Source of the DNA: Bacillota bacterium
GTDB taxonomy: Bacteria; Bacillota; Clostridia; Acetivibrionales; DSM-1351
Assembly (NCBI GenBank): GCA_023397905.1
Contig: JAEWSZ010000054.1
Span: 1 to 32,682, forward strand
Reading direction: 5' to 3'
DNA length: 32,682 bases
Positions within the stretch are counted from its first letter, which is position 1; every line of letters begins with the position of its first letter. The notes below the pieces were generated by a model that ran no database searches, was not told where the DNA came from, and saw nothing but the letters and a program-made list of their open reading frames with translations. Shown one piece after another: positions 17,195 through 24,182 of this stretch. The position numbers were made by a program, and so were the translations under genes.

Positions 17195-17236
17195 ATTCTG
17201 TGGATAAAGAGCAATTTATCCACAGAATTTTTTATT
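17195..17236 (+). terminator. nad operon terminator
   Basis: A perfect 14-bp inverted repeat (17195-17208 with 17215-17228) with a GAGCAA loop is followed by TTTTTATTT. Each arm also contains a consensus DnaA box, so one structure carries two overlapping signals. Confidence 0.9.
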
Positions 17237-17344
17237 TATCCACATTTATTTTGTAAACAAACACTGAAACGCAGTAAAATACAGTACTGCGAGGTTTTTC
17301 ACATTTTGGGACTTATCCACAGAGGATGCTGAAATTGTGAATAA
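17199..17344. other. DnaA-box cluster
   Basis: Four perfect DnaA boxes (TTATCCACA or its complement) lie at 17199-17207 (minus), 17216-17224, 17236-17244 and 17313-17321. TTATTCACA lies at 17336-17344 (minus), and a weaker TTTTTCACA at 17295-17303. Another near match, TTTTCCACA, is at 17472-17480 (minus). The surroundings are AT-rich. There is no dnaA, dnaN or rpmH gene nearby, so this is not an obvious oriC. In other Firmicutes such clusters titrate DnaA or tune initiation timing; that role here is inferred. Confidence 0.65.
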
Positions 17345-17479
17345 TCCTTTGTAAAAAGAGAATTTTATTAACAGCTAAAATACAGACACAAAATGTTGTT
17401 GGTTTTGTTTAAGCACAGCAGCATATTTAGTAGTACTAAAAGTCAATAGTACTTTAAAACTATGTGAATATTGTGGAAA

Positions 17480-17510
17480 ACGCGAAATGCACTTAAGGTG
17501 CATTTCGCGT
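17480..17510. other. Strong perfect hairpin in noncoding stretch
   Basis: A perfect 13-bp inverted repeat, ACGCGAAATGCAC with its complement, closes on TTAAG. No T tract follows. It sits directly before the terminator-like hairpin at 17514-17537 and after the DnaA-box region. It may be the 3' part of a small RNA or a protein-binding dyad. Confidence 0.6.
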
Positions 17511-17513
17511 CAC

Positions 17514-17537
17514 AAAAAAGCCGTAACCGGCTTTTTT
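17514..17537. terminator. Bidirectional intrinsic terminator
   Basis: AAAAAAGCCG-TAAC-CGGCTTTTTT is a compact symmetric terminator usable on both strands. No gene ends nearby on either strand. It therefore suggests an unrecognised transcript, or a back-up for the nad terminator. Confidence 0.75.
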
Positions 17538-17980
17538 AAAAGTTGGGATTAATGGTGTTTTCATCGAAATCTTCGCTTGTCACAAAGAATGTGTTGCAAA
17601 ATACAATTAAATTCAAGGCATGTTGAAACTTCAGCCGTTACGGTCCTCCAATACAATTTCCATTACAGTTAAAATGCCAAAACCGAGCCATTACAGATAA
17701 TTCAAATACTACATTAAGCGAAGTTATTGATACACGGTGTACCGCGTGCTTCACATTGGCTGCTGATTACCATGGGAGGACCAGTTATAATTGGTGTTTT
17801 ATATGTATTGAATTATTATTTTACATAAATTGATTTATTGTTTTTTGCATAAGAAACAATTACCTTTATATTTCTTTTTATTAAAGACAAAATATAATTG
17901 TACGCTAAAAAATCTATAAAGGCATAAAAGCGTACCGGATTTCAGCAATGAGATCCCATACGCAGCACACATGCCTTATA
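17538..17980. other. AT-rich noncoding stretch before the spore-protein gene
   Basis: No credible open frame or tRNA is seen here. A spaced inverted repeat GTACGCT/AGCGTAC lies at 17900-17906 and 17929-17935. A possible sigma-G type promoter (TGTACG at 17899-17904, 18 bases, CATAAAA at 17923-17929) could drive the spore-protein gene, but the match is loose. Confidence 0.4.
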
Positions 17981-17995
17981 AAGGAGGCACTAACC

Positions 17996-18166
17996 ATGAG
18001 TAGACAAAAGAGTACAATGTCAGAAGCCCTTAAAGAGGAAATCGCCAGAGAACTTGGAGTCTACAACACAGTTTCATCTGAGGGCTGGGGATCAGTTTCT
18101 TCAAGAGATTGCGGAAACATGGTAAAGAAGGCAATTGAAATAGCTGAGAGAAGTGTCAGCCATTGA
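17996..18166 (+). CDS. Small acid-soluble spore protein, SspF-like
   Basis: A 56-aa protein reading MSEALKEEIARELGVYNTV, then EGWGSVSSRDCGNMVKKAIE and IAERS. This is very close in pattern to B. subtilis SspF (MSDEFKYELAKDLGFYD...EGWGGI...DAGNMVKRAI), an alpha/beta-type SASP that coats DNA in spores. AAGGAGG at 17981-17987 fixes the start; the ATG at 17948 has no ribosome site. It is the direct evidence here that the organism forms endospores. A Cys (RDCGN) replaces the usual Ala. Confidence 0.9.
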   Translation: MSRQKSTMSEALKEEIARELGVYNTVSSEGWGSVSSRDCGNMVKKAIEIAERSVSH

Positions 18167-18185
18167 TAGTTGGTTTAGCGTAGTT

Positions 18186-18224
18186 AGGGGAATGCAGCGG
18201 GACCCGGGCCCTGCTGCTACCCCA
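18186..18224 (+). terminator. Possible terminator of the spore-protein gene
   Basis: GCAGCGGG and CCC-T-GCTGC pair with one bulge around an ACCCGGG loop, extended by flanking GGGG/CCCC. It lies about 20 bases after the stop. The following ATTTACATATT is not a clean T tract, so termination is only probable. Confidence 0.5.
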
Positions 18225-18251
18225 TTTACATATTGCATTTCTAAGGATTGA

Positions 18252-18279
18252 TTTTCAAAAAAAATTCATTTACTATAAT
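18252..18279 (+). promoter_or_regulatory. Promoter of the lipid kinase gene
   Basis: TTTTCA (18252-18257), 16 bases and TATAAT (18274-18279). The start codon lies about 30 bases further on, giving a very short leader. Confidence 0.6.
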
Positions 18280-18309
18280 AGAGAGAGTTTCATGCGGGGA
18301 GGTAAGACT

Positions 18310-19227
18310 TTGAAAAACGCATTATTTGTGTACAACCCTGTTTCAGGTGGGCACAGGATTCCAAATGAGCTGGACTACATATTGGCCTCATTTCAAAAAA
18401 AGGGGATACTTGTACAGCCCTACCGTCTGACAGGTGCAAACGACGACTATCTGACAGTGGCTTTAAAGTCGGGTATTTACGATTTTGTTATTGCATCGGG
18501 CGGAGACGGGACTATAAACTTTGTTGCCAATATACTTCTGCATAATGATATAAAAATGCCTATAGGGGTCATTCCTACGGGTACCTGCAATGACTTTGCA
18601 AAATGCCTGGGTATAAATTCCCTGAAGGAAAGTGTGAATATAATACTTGGCGGCATGACTCTGGCCTGCGACGTGGGACTTATAAATAATTCTCTTTATT
18701 TTTTGAGTACCTTTGCGGGAGGAAATTTTGTAGACGTGTCCTTCAGTACAAACAGCGAGCTGAAAAAGAATTTCGGACCCTTCGCATACTATCTGAAGGG
18801 CTTGTCGGAAGTGGCCAATATTAAGAGCTTTGACCTTAAAGTAACCGCCGATGAACATATAATAGAAGGAAAATTCATTCTGTTTTTGATAGTCAACGGC
18901 AAACAGGCCGCCGGATTTCCAAATCTCCTGAATGAGGCGGACTTTACCGATGGATATATGGATATAATCCTGGTTAAAAAATGTTCAAATATAAACCTGG
19001 CAAGTATTTTCTTCAAGGTTCTGAGCAAGGAATCGGTGAATGATAAAAATGTTATCATTCTGAAGGCAAAGCAATGTGAATTGACCAGTAAATCGCCAAT
19101 CGCGCTGACTGTAGACGGTGAGAAGTCGGAGCTTTTTCCGGCCAATATAGAGTTTAAGCAGAAGGTGCTGGAGGTTTTCGTACCCCAGGGTATTTATGAG
19201 TCAAATAAACAATGGCAGAACAAATAA
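18310..19227 (+). CDS. Diacylglycerol kinase-family lipid kinase (YegS/BmrU-like)
   Basis: A 305-aa ATP-dependent lipid kinase of the DAGK catalytic family. It begins KNALFVYNPVSGG, the nucleotide-site strand. Then come ASGGDGTIN (GGDGT at 64-68) and IPTGTCNDFAKCLGI (89-103), followed by the C-terminal beta-sandwich with GYMDIILVKK and the TVDGEKSELFP segment. I choose TTG 18310, placed 6 bases after GGGGAGGT; an ATG at 18292 lies ahead of this ribosome site. The true substrate, diacylglycerol or another lipid, cannot be read from sequence. It stands alone, with its own promoter and a terminator behind. Confidence 0.9.
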   Translation: MKNALFVYNPVSGGHRIPNELDYILASFQKKGILVQPYRLTGANDDYLTVALKSGIYDFVIASGGDGTINFVANILLHNDIKMPIGVIPTGTCNDFAKCLGINSLKESVNIILGGMTLACDVGLINNSLYFLSTFAGGNFVDVSFSTNSELKKNFGPFAYYLKGLSEVANIKSFDLKVTADEHIIEGKFILFLIVNGKQAAGFPNLLNEADFTDGYMDIILVKKCSNINLASIFFKVLSKESVNDKNVIILKAKQCELTSKSPIALTVDGEKSELFPANIEFKQKVLEVFVPQGIYESNKQWQNK

Positions 19228-19278
19228 TAGTTAGAACGAAATTAAAGGCAAAAGGAATAAAAGCGCATTTATAACGCG

Positions 19279-19330
19279 AAAGAGTCCAATGCGGCGGAGT
19301 GAAAATACCCGTCTATTGGACTCTTTTCAT
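19279..19330. terminator. Long hairpin between convergent genes
   Basis: AAAGAGTCCAAT (19279-19290) and ATTGGACTCTTT (19315-19326) form a perfect 12-bp stem with a 24-base loop. The lipid kinase gene ends upstream on the plus strand and a small gene ends just downstream on the minus strand. It probably terminates transcription from the plus side (CTCTTTTCATT). Confidence 0.7.
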
Positions 19331-19341
19331 TAGGCCTGGGC

Positions 19342-19587
19342 TCAGTACATCTGATGTTTATTGTCTGCAAAGGCCACCAGCAGCTGGTTGCGGCCGTTTA
19401 CAAGCGTCTTGCGGACATAGTAGCCGTTGCTTGAAAGTATCTCAAAGACTTTGTCCGCCTGCTGGAAGTAGTTGTTGCCTATATCCAGTATAAGGGTTTC
19501 TCCGGGCTTGAGCCTGTCTTTTACGACCTCCAGAGTATTTTCGTCATTTAAACTCTCAAAATTGATTATGTTATTTTGAAGTTCCAT
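19342..19587 (-). CDS. Small protein of unknown function
   Basis: An 81-aa soluble acidic-to-neutral protein beginning MELQNNIINFESLNDENTL. I do not recognise its family. It contains LKPGETLILDIGNNYFQQAD and ends in QLLVAFADNKHQMY. The alternation of short hydrophobic strands (TLILDI, LLVAFA) with helices suggests a small alpha/beta fold. AGAGGTG about 10 bases upstream supports the start. It stands alone between the convergent lipid kinase gene and the AraC regulator gene on the same strand. Confidence 0.7.
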   Translation of the reverse strand: MELQNNIINFESLNDENTLEVVKDRLKPGETLILDIGNNYFQQADKVFEILSSNGYYVRKTLVNGRNQLLVAFADNKHQMY

Positions 19588-19747
19588 TTAATAATGCACC
19601 TCTTTTTAAGTATTTTTCACAAATATTATTTGCCCAACAGGCTAAAAATATAAGAGCAAAAATTTTTAAGAAATTTCTGTATAAATTTTTCTTTTAATGG
19701 CCAATATAATATTGACCTCACAAAATACATTTTGACCCCCTTTACAT

Positions 19748-19777
19748 GGTTAGTCGATGGCGACTAACCTATTTTTT
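19748..19777 (+). terminator. T-tract hairpin at the 3' end of the araC-type gene
   Basis: GGTTAGTCG-ATGG-CGACTAACC is a perfect 9-bp hairpin followed by TATTTTTTT on the plus strand. Its distal arm ends at the last base of the minus-strand regulator's stop codon. The T tract points the wrong way for that gene and no plus-strand gene is seen just upstream. The flanking GGTTAG/CTAACC half-sites look like the DtxR-like dyad, but the spacing is 10 rather than 6. Confidence 0.55.
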
Positions 19778-20608
19778 TGAAGAGCCTTGTTTATTATTTC
19801 TAAATCCGGTAGGAGAATCCCCCGTACGTTTCTTAAATACCTTGCTGAAAGCCAGAGGATCATCAAAACCAACATATCTGGAAACCGTGCTTACCGGTAA
19901 ATCCGTATCTTTCAAAAGTAATTGAGCTTTCTTTATCCTGTAGTTGATTAGAAACTGTTTTGGTGAAGTCCCCATTTTTTCGTTGAATAAACCGCTCAGG
20001 TAATTTGAATTAATATTTAAATACTTTGCGATGTCATTGATACTTACAGGCAAATAATAATTTTTTTCAATATATTTCAATGCCTTAACAATATAAGTAT
20101 TTTTGGGATCCATTCTAAGATAGTTTATATTCTGCGAACATTCCGCAATCTCGGAAATAATCAGATAAAAATATCCCCGCAGACGTAATTCATCTGTTTT
20201 AAAGATATTTTCACATTCTTCCATTTTTCTGAAATAAGCTCTGAACTTTTCTTCATCATCATAATGGAATATGGGATTATTTTTAGTTACATTTGCTTCA
20301 TTAAGATATTCTTCCGACTTTATACCGTCAAAACCAACCCATGTATATTTCCAGGGGTTTATGGGAGAAGGCTCATAACACGACTCCACATTGGGGAATA
20401 TGACAAAGCCATCATGTGCTTTGAGCCTGTATGATTTGCCATTTACGAAATATGATCCTTCGCCTTCATAAATATAGTGAAGCAGATAGAAATCTCTTTT
20501 ACTGGGACCAATTTCCTTATTGGGAGTACATTCTTCATAGCCGCAATTATATACTGTCAATTCAAGGCCATTCCGATACTTGGTGTAAAATTCATTCAAA
20601 TCATACAT
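19769..20608 (-). CDS. AraC-family transcriptional regulator
   Basis: A 279-aa one-component regulator. The N-terminal half is a cupin-like sugar-binding domain: LLHYIYEGEGSYFVNGKSYR, then GFVIFPNVESCYEPSPINPW and the KYTWVGFDG segment. The C-terminal ~100 residues form the AraC DNA-binding domain: SINDIAKYLNINSNYLSGLF and YVGFDDPLAFSKVFKKRTGD followed by SPTGFR. GAGGTAA precedes the start. It is divergent from the second sugar operon and probably activates it on binding the imported sugar. A strong promoter on the minus strand drives it. Confidence 0.93.
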   Translation of the reverse strand: MYDLNEFYTKYRNGLELTVYNCGYEECTPNKEIGPSKRDFYLLHYIYEGEGSYFVNGKSYRLKAHDGFVIFPNVESCYEPSPINPWKYTWVGFDGIKSEEYLNEANVTKNNPIFHYDDEEKFRAYFRKMEECENIFKTDELRLRGYFYLIISEIAECSQNINYLRMDPKNTYIVKALKYIEKNYYLPVSINDIAKYLNINSNYLSGLFNEKMGTSPKQFLINYRIKKAQLLLKDTDLPVSTVSRYVGFDDPLAFSKVFKKRTGDSPTGFRNNKQGSSKK

Positions 20609-20648
20609 AATATTTTACCTCGGTAATTTCGTGACATTTCACAATTTC

Positions 20649-20678
20649 ATTATAAAGCTAAGCAAAATTTATTGTCAA
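20649..20678 (-). promoter_or_regulatory. Promoter of the AraC-family regulator gene
   Basis: Read on the minus strand: TTGACA (20673-20678), an 18-base spacer and TATAAT (20649-20654). It matches the consensus at both hexamers and should be strong. Confidence 0.8.
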
Positions 20679-20726
20679 ACATATATAAAAATGAGATTTT
20701 TCCATGTGTTCATATATTATTGCCAT

Positions 20727-20754
20727 TCAAATAATTACTTCAGGGTCTTATACT
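20727..20754 (+). promoter_or_regulatory. Candidate promoter of the second sugar operon
   Basis: TTCAAA (20727-20732), 16 bases and TATACT (20749-20754). The weak -35 is what one expects of an AraC-activated promoter. The operator itself is not identified. Confidence 0.45.
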
Positions 20755-20859
20755 AAGGACAAAGAGATCGGAAACAGTATAAAGAGAGGCTTCAAATGCT
20801 AAAATATAGGCTTTTTGGCATTTCGAATAACAAATTATAATTACTGGAGGAGGAAGGAA

Positions 20860-22194
20860 ATGAAAAGATTAATTACAGGTTTAATTTGTTCCATACTATT
20901 ATTGACTACCGTTTTTATGGCGGGATGTGGGAGAAACCAAAGTGATGGACAATCTCAGACATCAGGTAATGCACAAGCTTCAGAAAATGCACAAATAACT
21001 TTGAATGTTATGACTTGGGATGGGTCGGATAATCTGGTAAAGCAGATTTTTGACAAAACTATCAGTTCATTTAAAGCTAGCCACAACAATGCTACTATTA
21101 ATCTTCAAAACGTGGATTACAACGATTATTTTACAAAGTTACAAACACAATTGGCAGCCGGATCACCTCCGGATGTCTATGAACTGGGAGAAAGTGATAT
21201 CAACAAGTACTGGAACAAAGGACTGTTGATAGATCTGACACCATATACAACCGGTAAAAATAAAATGGACATGAGTGACTTTTATCCCAATGTACTGCAA
21301 GTGGTGGAACAGGAGGGAAAGCTCCCTGGCATTCCGGTAGGACCTGCTACATATGCAATATACTATAATAAAAAAATGTTTGATGAAGCACAGGTACAGT
21401 ATCCTGCATCCGGCTGGACCTGGGATGATTTCAGGGATACAGCCATTAAACTTACTAAGACTGAAAACGGCAAGCCAGTCCAATGGGGGGCGCTTCTTCC
21501 TACCAGTTCCGACCAGATCGAACCATTGCTTGTGTCAAATGGCGGAAGTATTTTATCTTCTGATGGCAAAGCGGCTGTAGGTTATCTGGATTCCGCCAAA
21601 TCGGTGGAAGCACTGAAGTGGTATTCCGAACTTGCACTTATGGTTTCGCCGTCGACCGATCAACAAAAGGCCTTCGGTTCAGGAGTTGATTTATTTAACA
21701 CCGGCAAGGTTGCTATGAATTTTACTGGTCCATGGCCTATGACAACGTATCAGAATAATAAAGACCTGGATTTTGGTGTTATTGAATTGCCAAAGTGGAA
21801 AGGGGCGGATACGAATGATATTATGTATTGCGCTGCCTATGGGATCTCCAATAAATCGAAATATCCTCAGGCAGGATGGGATTTTATAAAAGAGTTCTGT
21901 GATCCTTCTACAGAATCAGGAAAAATGCTGGCCAAGCATGGCCTTCCGGCTACAAAGACCCTGGCTGCAGATCCCGTATACAATGATGCTGTTTTTCAGC
22001 CGTTTATCAATGAACTTAACACAGGTATAATTAAAAGCGCATATTTCTTAAATCCTTATTTCCGCTCGGCACAATCCCAGTATTTAAACCCTGCATTGCA
22101 GACTTTATGCAGCCAGAAGGGCGTGGATGTTCAGGCCAAAATGACCGAAGTTGCCAAACAGATGGATATGTATTTTAAACAGCAGGGTAATTAA
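20860..22194 (+). CDS. ABC transporter sugar-binding lipoprotein (second locus)
   Basis: A 444-aa family 1 solute-binding protein. I start at ATG 20860, after GGAGGAGGAAGG; an upstream in-frame ATG at 20815 would spoil the signal peptide. The lipoprotein signal is MKRLITGLICSILLLTTVFM with Cys23 in AGC. The mature part has TLNVMTWDGSDN, the LAAGSPPDVYELGESD segment, AIYYNKKMFDEAQ and VAMNFTGPWPM, as in this family. It heads the second sugar operon, divergent from the AraC regulator. The ligand is unknown. Confidence 0.93.
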   Translation: MKRLITGLICSILLLTTVFMAGCGRNQSDGQSQTSGNAQASENAQITLNVMTWDGSDNLVKQIFDKTISSFKASHNNATINLQNVDYNDYFTKLQTQLAAGSPPDVYELGESDINKYWNKGLLIDLTPYTTGKNKMDMSDFYPNVLQVVEQEGKLPGIPVGPATYAIYYNKKMFDEAQVQYPASGWTWDDFRDTAIKLTKTENGKPVQWGALLPTSSDQIEPLLVSNGGSILSSDGKAAVGYLDSAKSVEALKWYSELALMVSPSTDQQKAFGSGVDLFNTGKVAMNFTGPWPMTTYQNNKDLDFGVIELPKWKGADTNDIMYCAAYGISNKSKYPQAGWDFIKEFCDPSTESGKMLAKHGLPATKTLAADPVYNDAVFQPFINELNTGIIKSAYFLNPYFRSAQSQYLNPALQTLCSQKGVDVQAKMTEVAKQMDMYFKQQGN

Positions 22195-22219
22195 TAACAA
22201 GTTGGGATGGTATCTGGAA

Positions 22220-22258
22220 CAGTATAATGGGAGCGAATATATTTCTCCCATTATACTG
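22220..22258 (+). promoter_or_regulatory. Intercistronic hairpin between binding-protein and permease genes (second locus)
   Basis: A perfect 14-bp stem (22220-22233 with 22245-22258) and an 11-base loop, followed by CATTTTAAA. Placement matches the hairpin at 7240-7276 in the first locus, but the sequence is unrelated. Likely role: keep binding-protein mRNA abundant relative to permease mRNA. Confidence 0.75.
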
Positions 22259-22297
22259 CATTTTAAACCGGCATAGGTGTTTAAGGAGGTAAAAAGA

Positions 22298-23269
22298 GTG
22301 GGACAGGACCATGATGTTTCATCATTAGATGCTGTAACTGATATAAAGCAGTCAAAAATTAAAAGAATTCATTTAAAGAAGGGCCATTTGAATAAAAATG
22401 AGATGCTGACTTTTTATTTACTGGTATTACCATGGATAATAGGTTTTTTATTGTTTACATTTGGGCCAATGCTTTATTCCTTGTATACAAGCTTTACAAA
22501 ATGGGACATGATATCTCCGCCGGAATTTAACGGTATATATAATTATAAGTATATGTTTAACGTAGACCCGTTGTTTTGGAAATCCTTGAAAATAACGCTT
22601 ATATATGCATTTACGAGTGTTCCGTTAGGACTTGTAACAGCTCTGATACTTGCAGTTTTAATGAATCAGAATGTGCCTGGAATAGGGATATTCAGAACAG
22701 TATATTATTTGCCTTCCGTTGTCAGCGGCGTAGCTATTGCCATGCTGTGGGTGTTTTTATTTAACCGTGATTTCGGACTGGTCAATGCCGTTTTGGAAAA
22801 GATAGGCGTCAAGGGGTTGGGATGGTTTATGGATCCTAAAACCGCACTTGCCACTCTTGTGCTAATTTCCCTTTATGGAGTTGGGTCCACAGCGATAATA
22901 TTTCTGGCAGGTTTGAAAAACATCCCGGCCAGTTATTATGAATCGGCTGAAATTGACGGCTCTAACAGACTGCACAGCTTTGTATTCATAACGCTGCCTC
23001 TGTTGACGCCGACTGTTCTATTCAATTTACTTATGAATCTGATAAATGGGTTTCAGGTATTTACAGAGGGACTGATCATAACCAATGGCGGTCCGGATAA
23101 TTCCACATTATTTTATAATTTGTATTTATATCAGAATGCTTTTTCATATTCCAGTATGGGATATGCCTCATCTCTGGCATGGATATTGTTTTTAATAACA
23201 TTTGTCATATCAATAATCATACTTAAGTTTTCAAATAAGTGGGTTTACTATGAAGGAGATGAAAAATAA
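22298..23269 (+). CDS. ABC sugar permease, MalF/UgpA type (second locus)
   Basis: A 323-aa CUT1 permease subunit. The GTG at 22298 lies 7 bases after AAGGAGGT (22283-22290) and is preferred over the GTG at 22277, which precedes the ribosome site. A polar N-terminus of about 40 residues is followed by roughly six membrane segments, the first being FYLLVLPWIIGFLLFTFGPM. The EAA loop is YESAEIDGSNRLHSFVFITL followed by PLLTP. The stop overlaps the next start by one base. Confidence 0.93.
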   Translation: MGQDHDVSSLDAVTDIKQSKIKRIHLKKGHLNKNEMLTFYLLVLPWIIGFLLFTFGPMLYSLYTSFTKWDMISPPEFNGIYNYKYMFNVDPLFWKSLKITLIYAFTSVPLGLVTALILAVLMNQNVPGIGIFRTVYYLPSVVSGVAIAMLWVFLFNRDFGLVNAVLEKIGVKGLGWFMDPKTALATLVLISLYGVGSTAIIFLAGLKNIPASYYESAEIDGSNRLHSFVFITLPLLTPTVLFNLLMNLINGFQVFTEGLIITNGGPDNSTLFYNLYLYQNAFSYSSMGYASSLAWILFLITFVISIIILKFSNKWVYYEGDEK

Positions 23270-24114
23270 TGAAAAAGGTCAGCAATTCAAAAAATTCAAC
23301 AATAGGCAGGATATTTGTTTTTACAATTTTGTTGTTGTTTGCATTATTAATGATTTTTCCATTACTCTGGATGTTATCTACTGCTTTGAAACCGGACTAT
23401 AAAGTTATGGAATTTCCACCGGTATTGATTCCGGATCCTGCCTTATGGAGTAACTTCAGTGATTTGTTCAGCACTTATAATATTCTGAATTACACCAGGA
23501 ATTCCGTATTTGTCACTTTTATGAACATTGCCGGAAATGTAATATCATGTACATTAGTTTCATATGGGTTTGCCAAATATAAAGCTCCCGGAAAGAATGT
23601 CCTTTTCAGCCTTCTGCTGACAACCATGATGATACCGTGGGCGGTAACAATGGTACCTCTTTTTTCAATATTCAGGCAGATAGGATTATATAATACTTAT
23701 GTTCCTCTCTGGATAAGATCGTTCTTTGGAAATGCCTTTTTAATATTTCTGCTGCGTCAATTTATAATGGGGATTCCAAGTGAAATGGAAGAGGCTGCAA
23801 AAATTGACGGTGCAAATGTGTTTCAGACTCTTACTTCTGTTATCGTACCAATGCTGAAACCGCCGCTTTCACTTGTGGTTACGTTTACTTTTTTCTGGTC
23901 ATGGAATGATTTCCTTGGTCCGCTTGTTTATTTAGGCGATTCAAATAAGGCAACCATTCAATTAGCTATCAGAAATATGCAAACGCAATTTATTTCACCA
24001 TGGAATTACATTATGGCTTTTTCGCTTTTAAGCATACTTCCATGCCTTGTAATTTTCTTTATGGGCCAGAAACAGATTGTGGAGGGTATATCTGTAAACG
24101 GCTTAAAGCAGTGA
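23269..24114 (+). CDS. ABC sugar permease, MalG/UgpE type (second locus)
   Basis: A 281-aa CUT1 permease subunit. Membrane segments start with IFVFTILLLFALLMIFPLLW. The EAA loop is EMEEAAKIDGANVFQTLTSV followed by IVPMLKPP. It is coupled to the previous permease by a TAATG overlap. As in the first locus no ATPase gene follows, so a common ATPase must be supplied from elsewhere. Confidence 0.93.
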   Translation: MKKVSNSKNSTIGRIFVFTILLLFALLMIFPLLWMLSTALKPDYKVMEFPPVLIPDPALWSNFSDLFSTYNILNYTRNSVFVTFMNIAGNVISCTLVSYGFAKYKAPGKNVLFSLLLTTMMIPWAVTMVPLFSIFRQIGLYNTYVPLWIRSFFGNAFLIFLLRQFIMGIPSEMEEAAKIDGANVFQTLTSVIVPMLKPPLSLVVTFTFFWSWNDFLGPLVYLGDSNKATIQLAIRNMQTQFISPWNYIMAFSLLSILPCLVIFFMGQKQIVEGISVNGLKQ

Positions 24115-24182
24115 TATATGGCAGGATACTCAAAAGATTATTAACTATTTAACTTAGACACAAATTCCGAAGGAGTCAAAAA

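Noticed and set aside
17195..17537. Chromosomal origin oriC
   Set aside because: DnaA boxes are present, but dnaA, dnaN, rpmH and similar neighbours are absent, and I see no clear array of AT-rich unwinding repeats. I report only a DnaA-box cluster.
19748..19769. Sixth DtxR-like operator
   Set aside because: Half-sites GGTTAG/CTAACC are present but 10 bases apart rather than 6, and the structure is better explained as a hairpin with a T tract.
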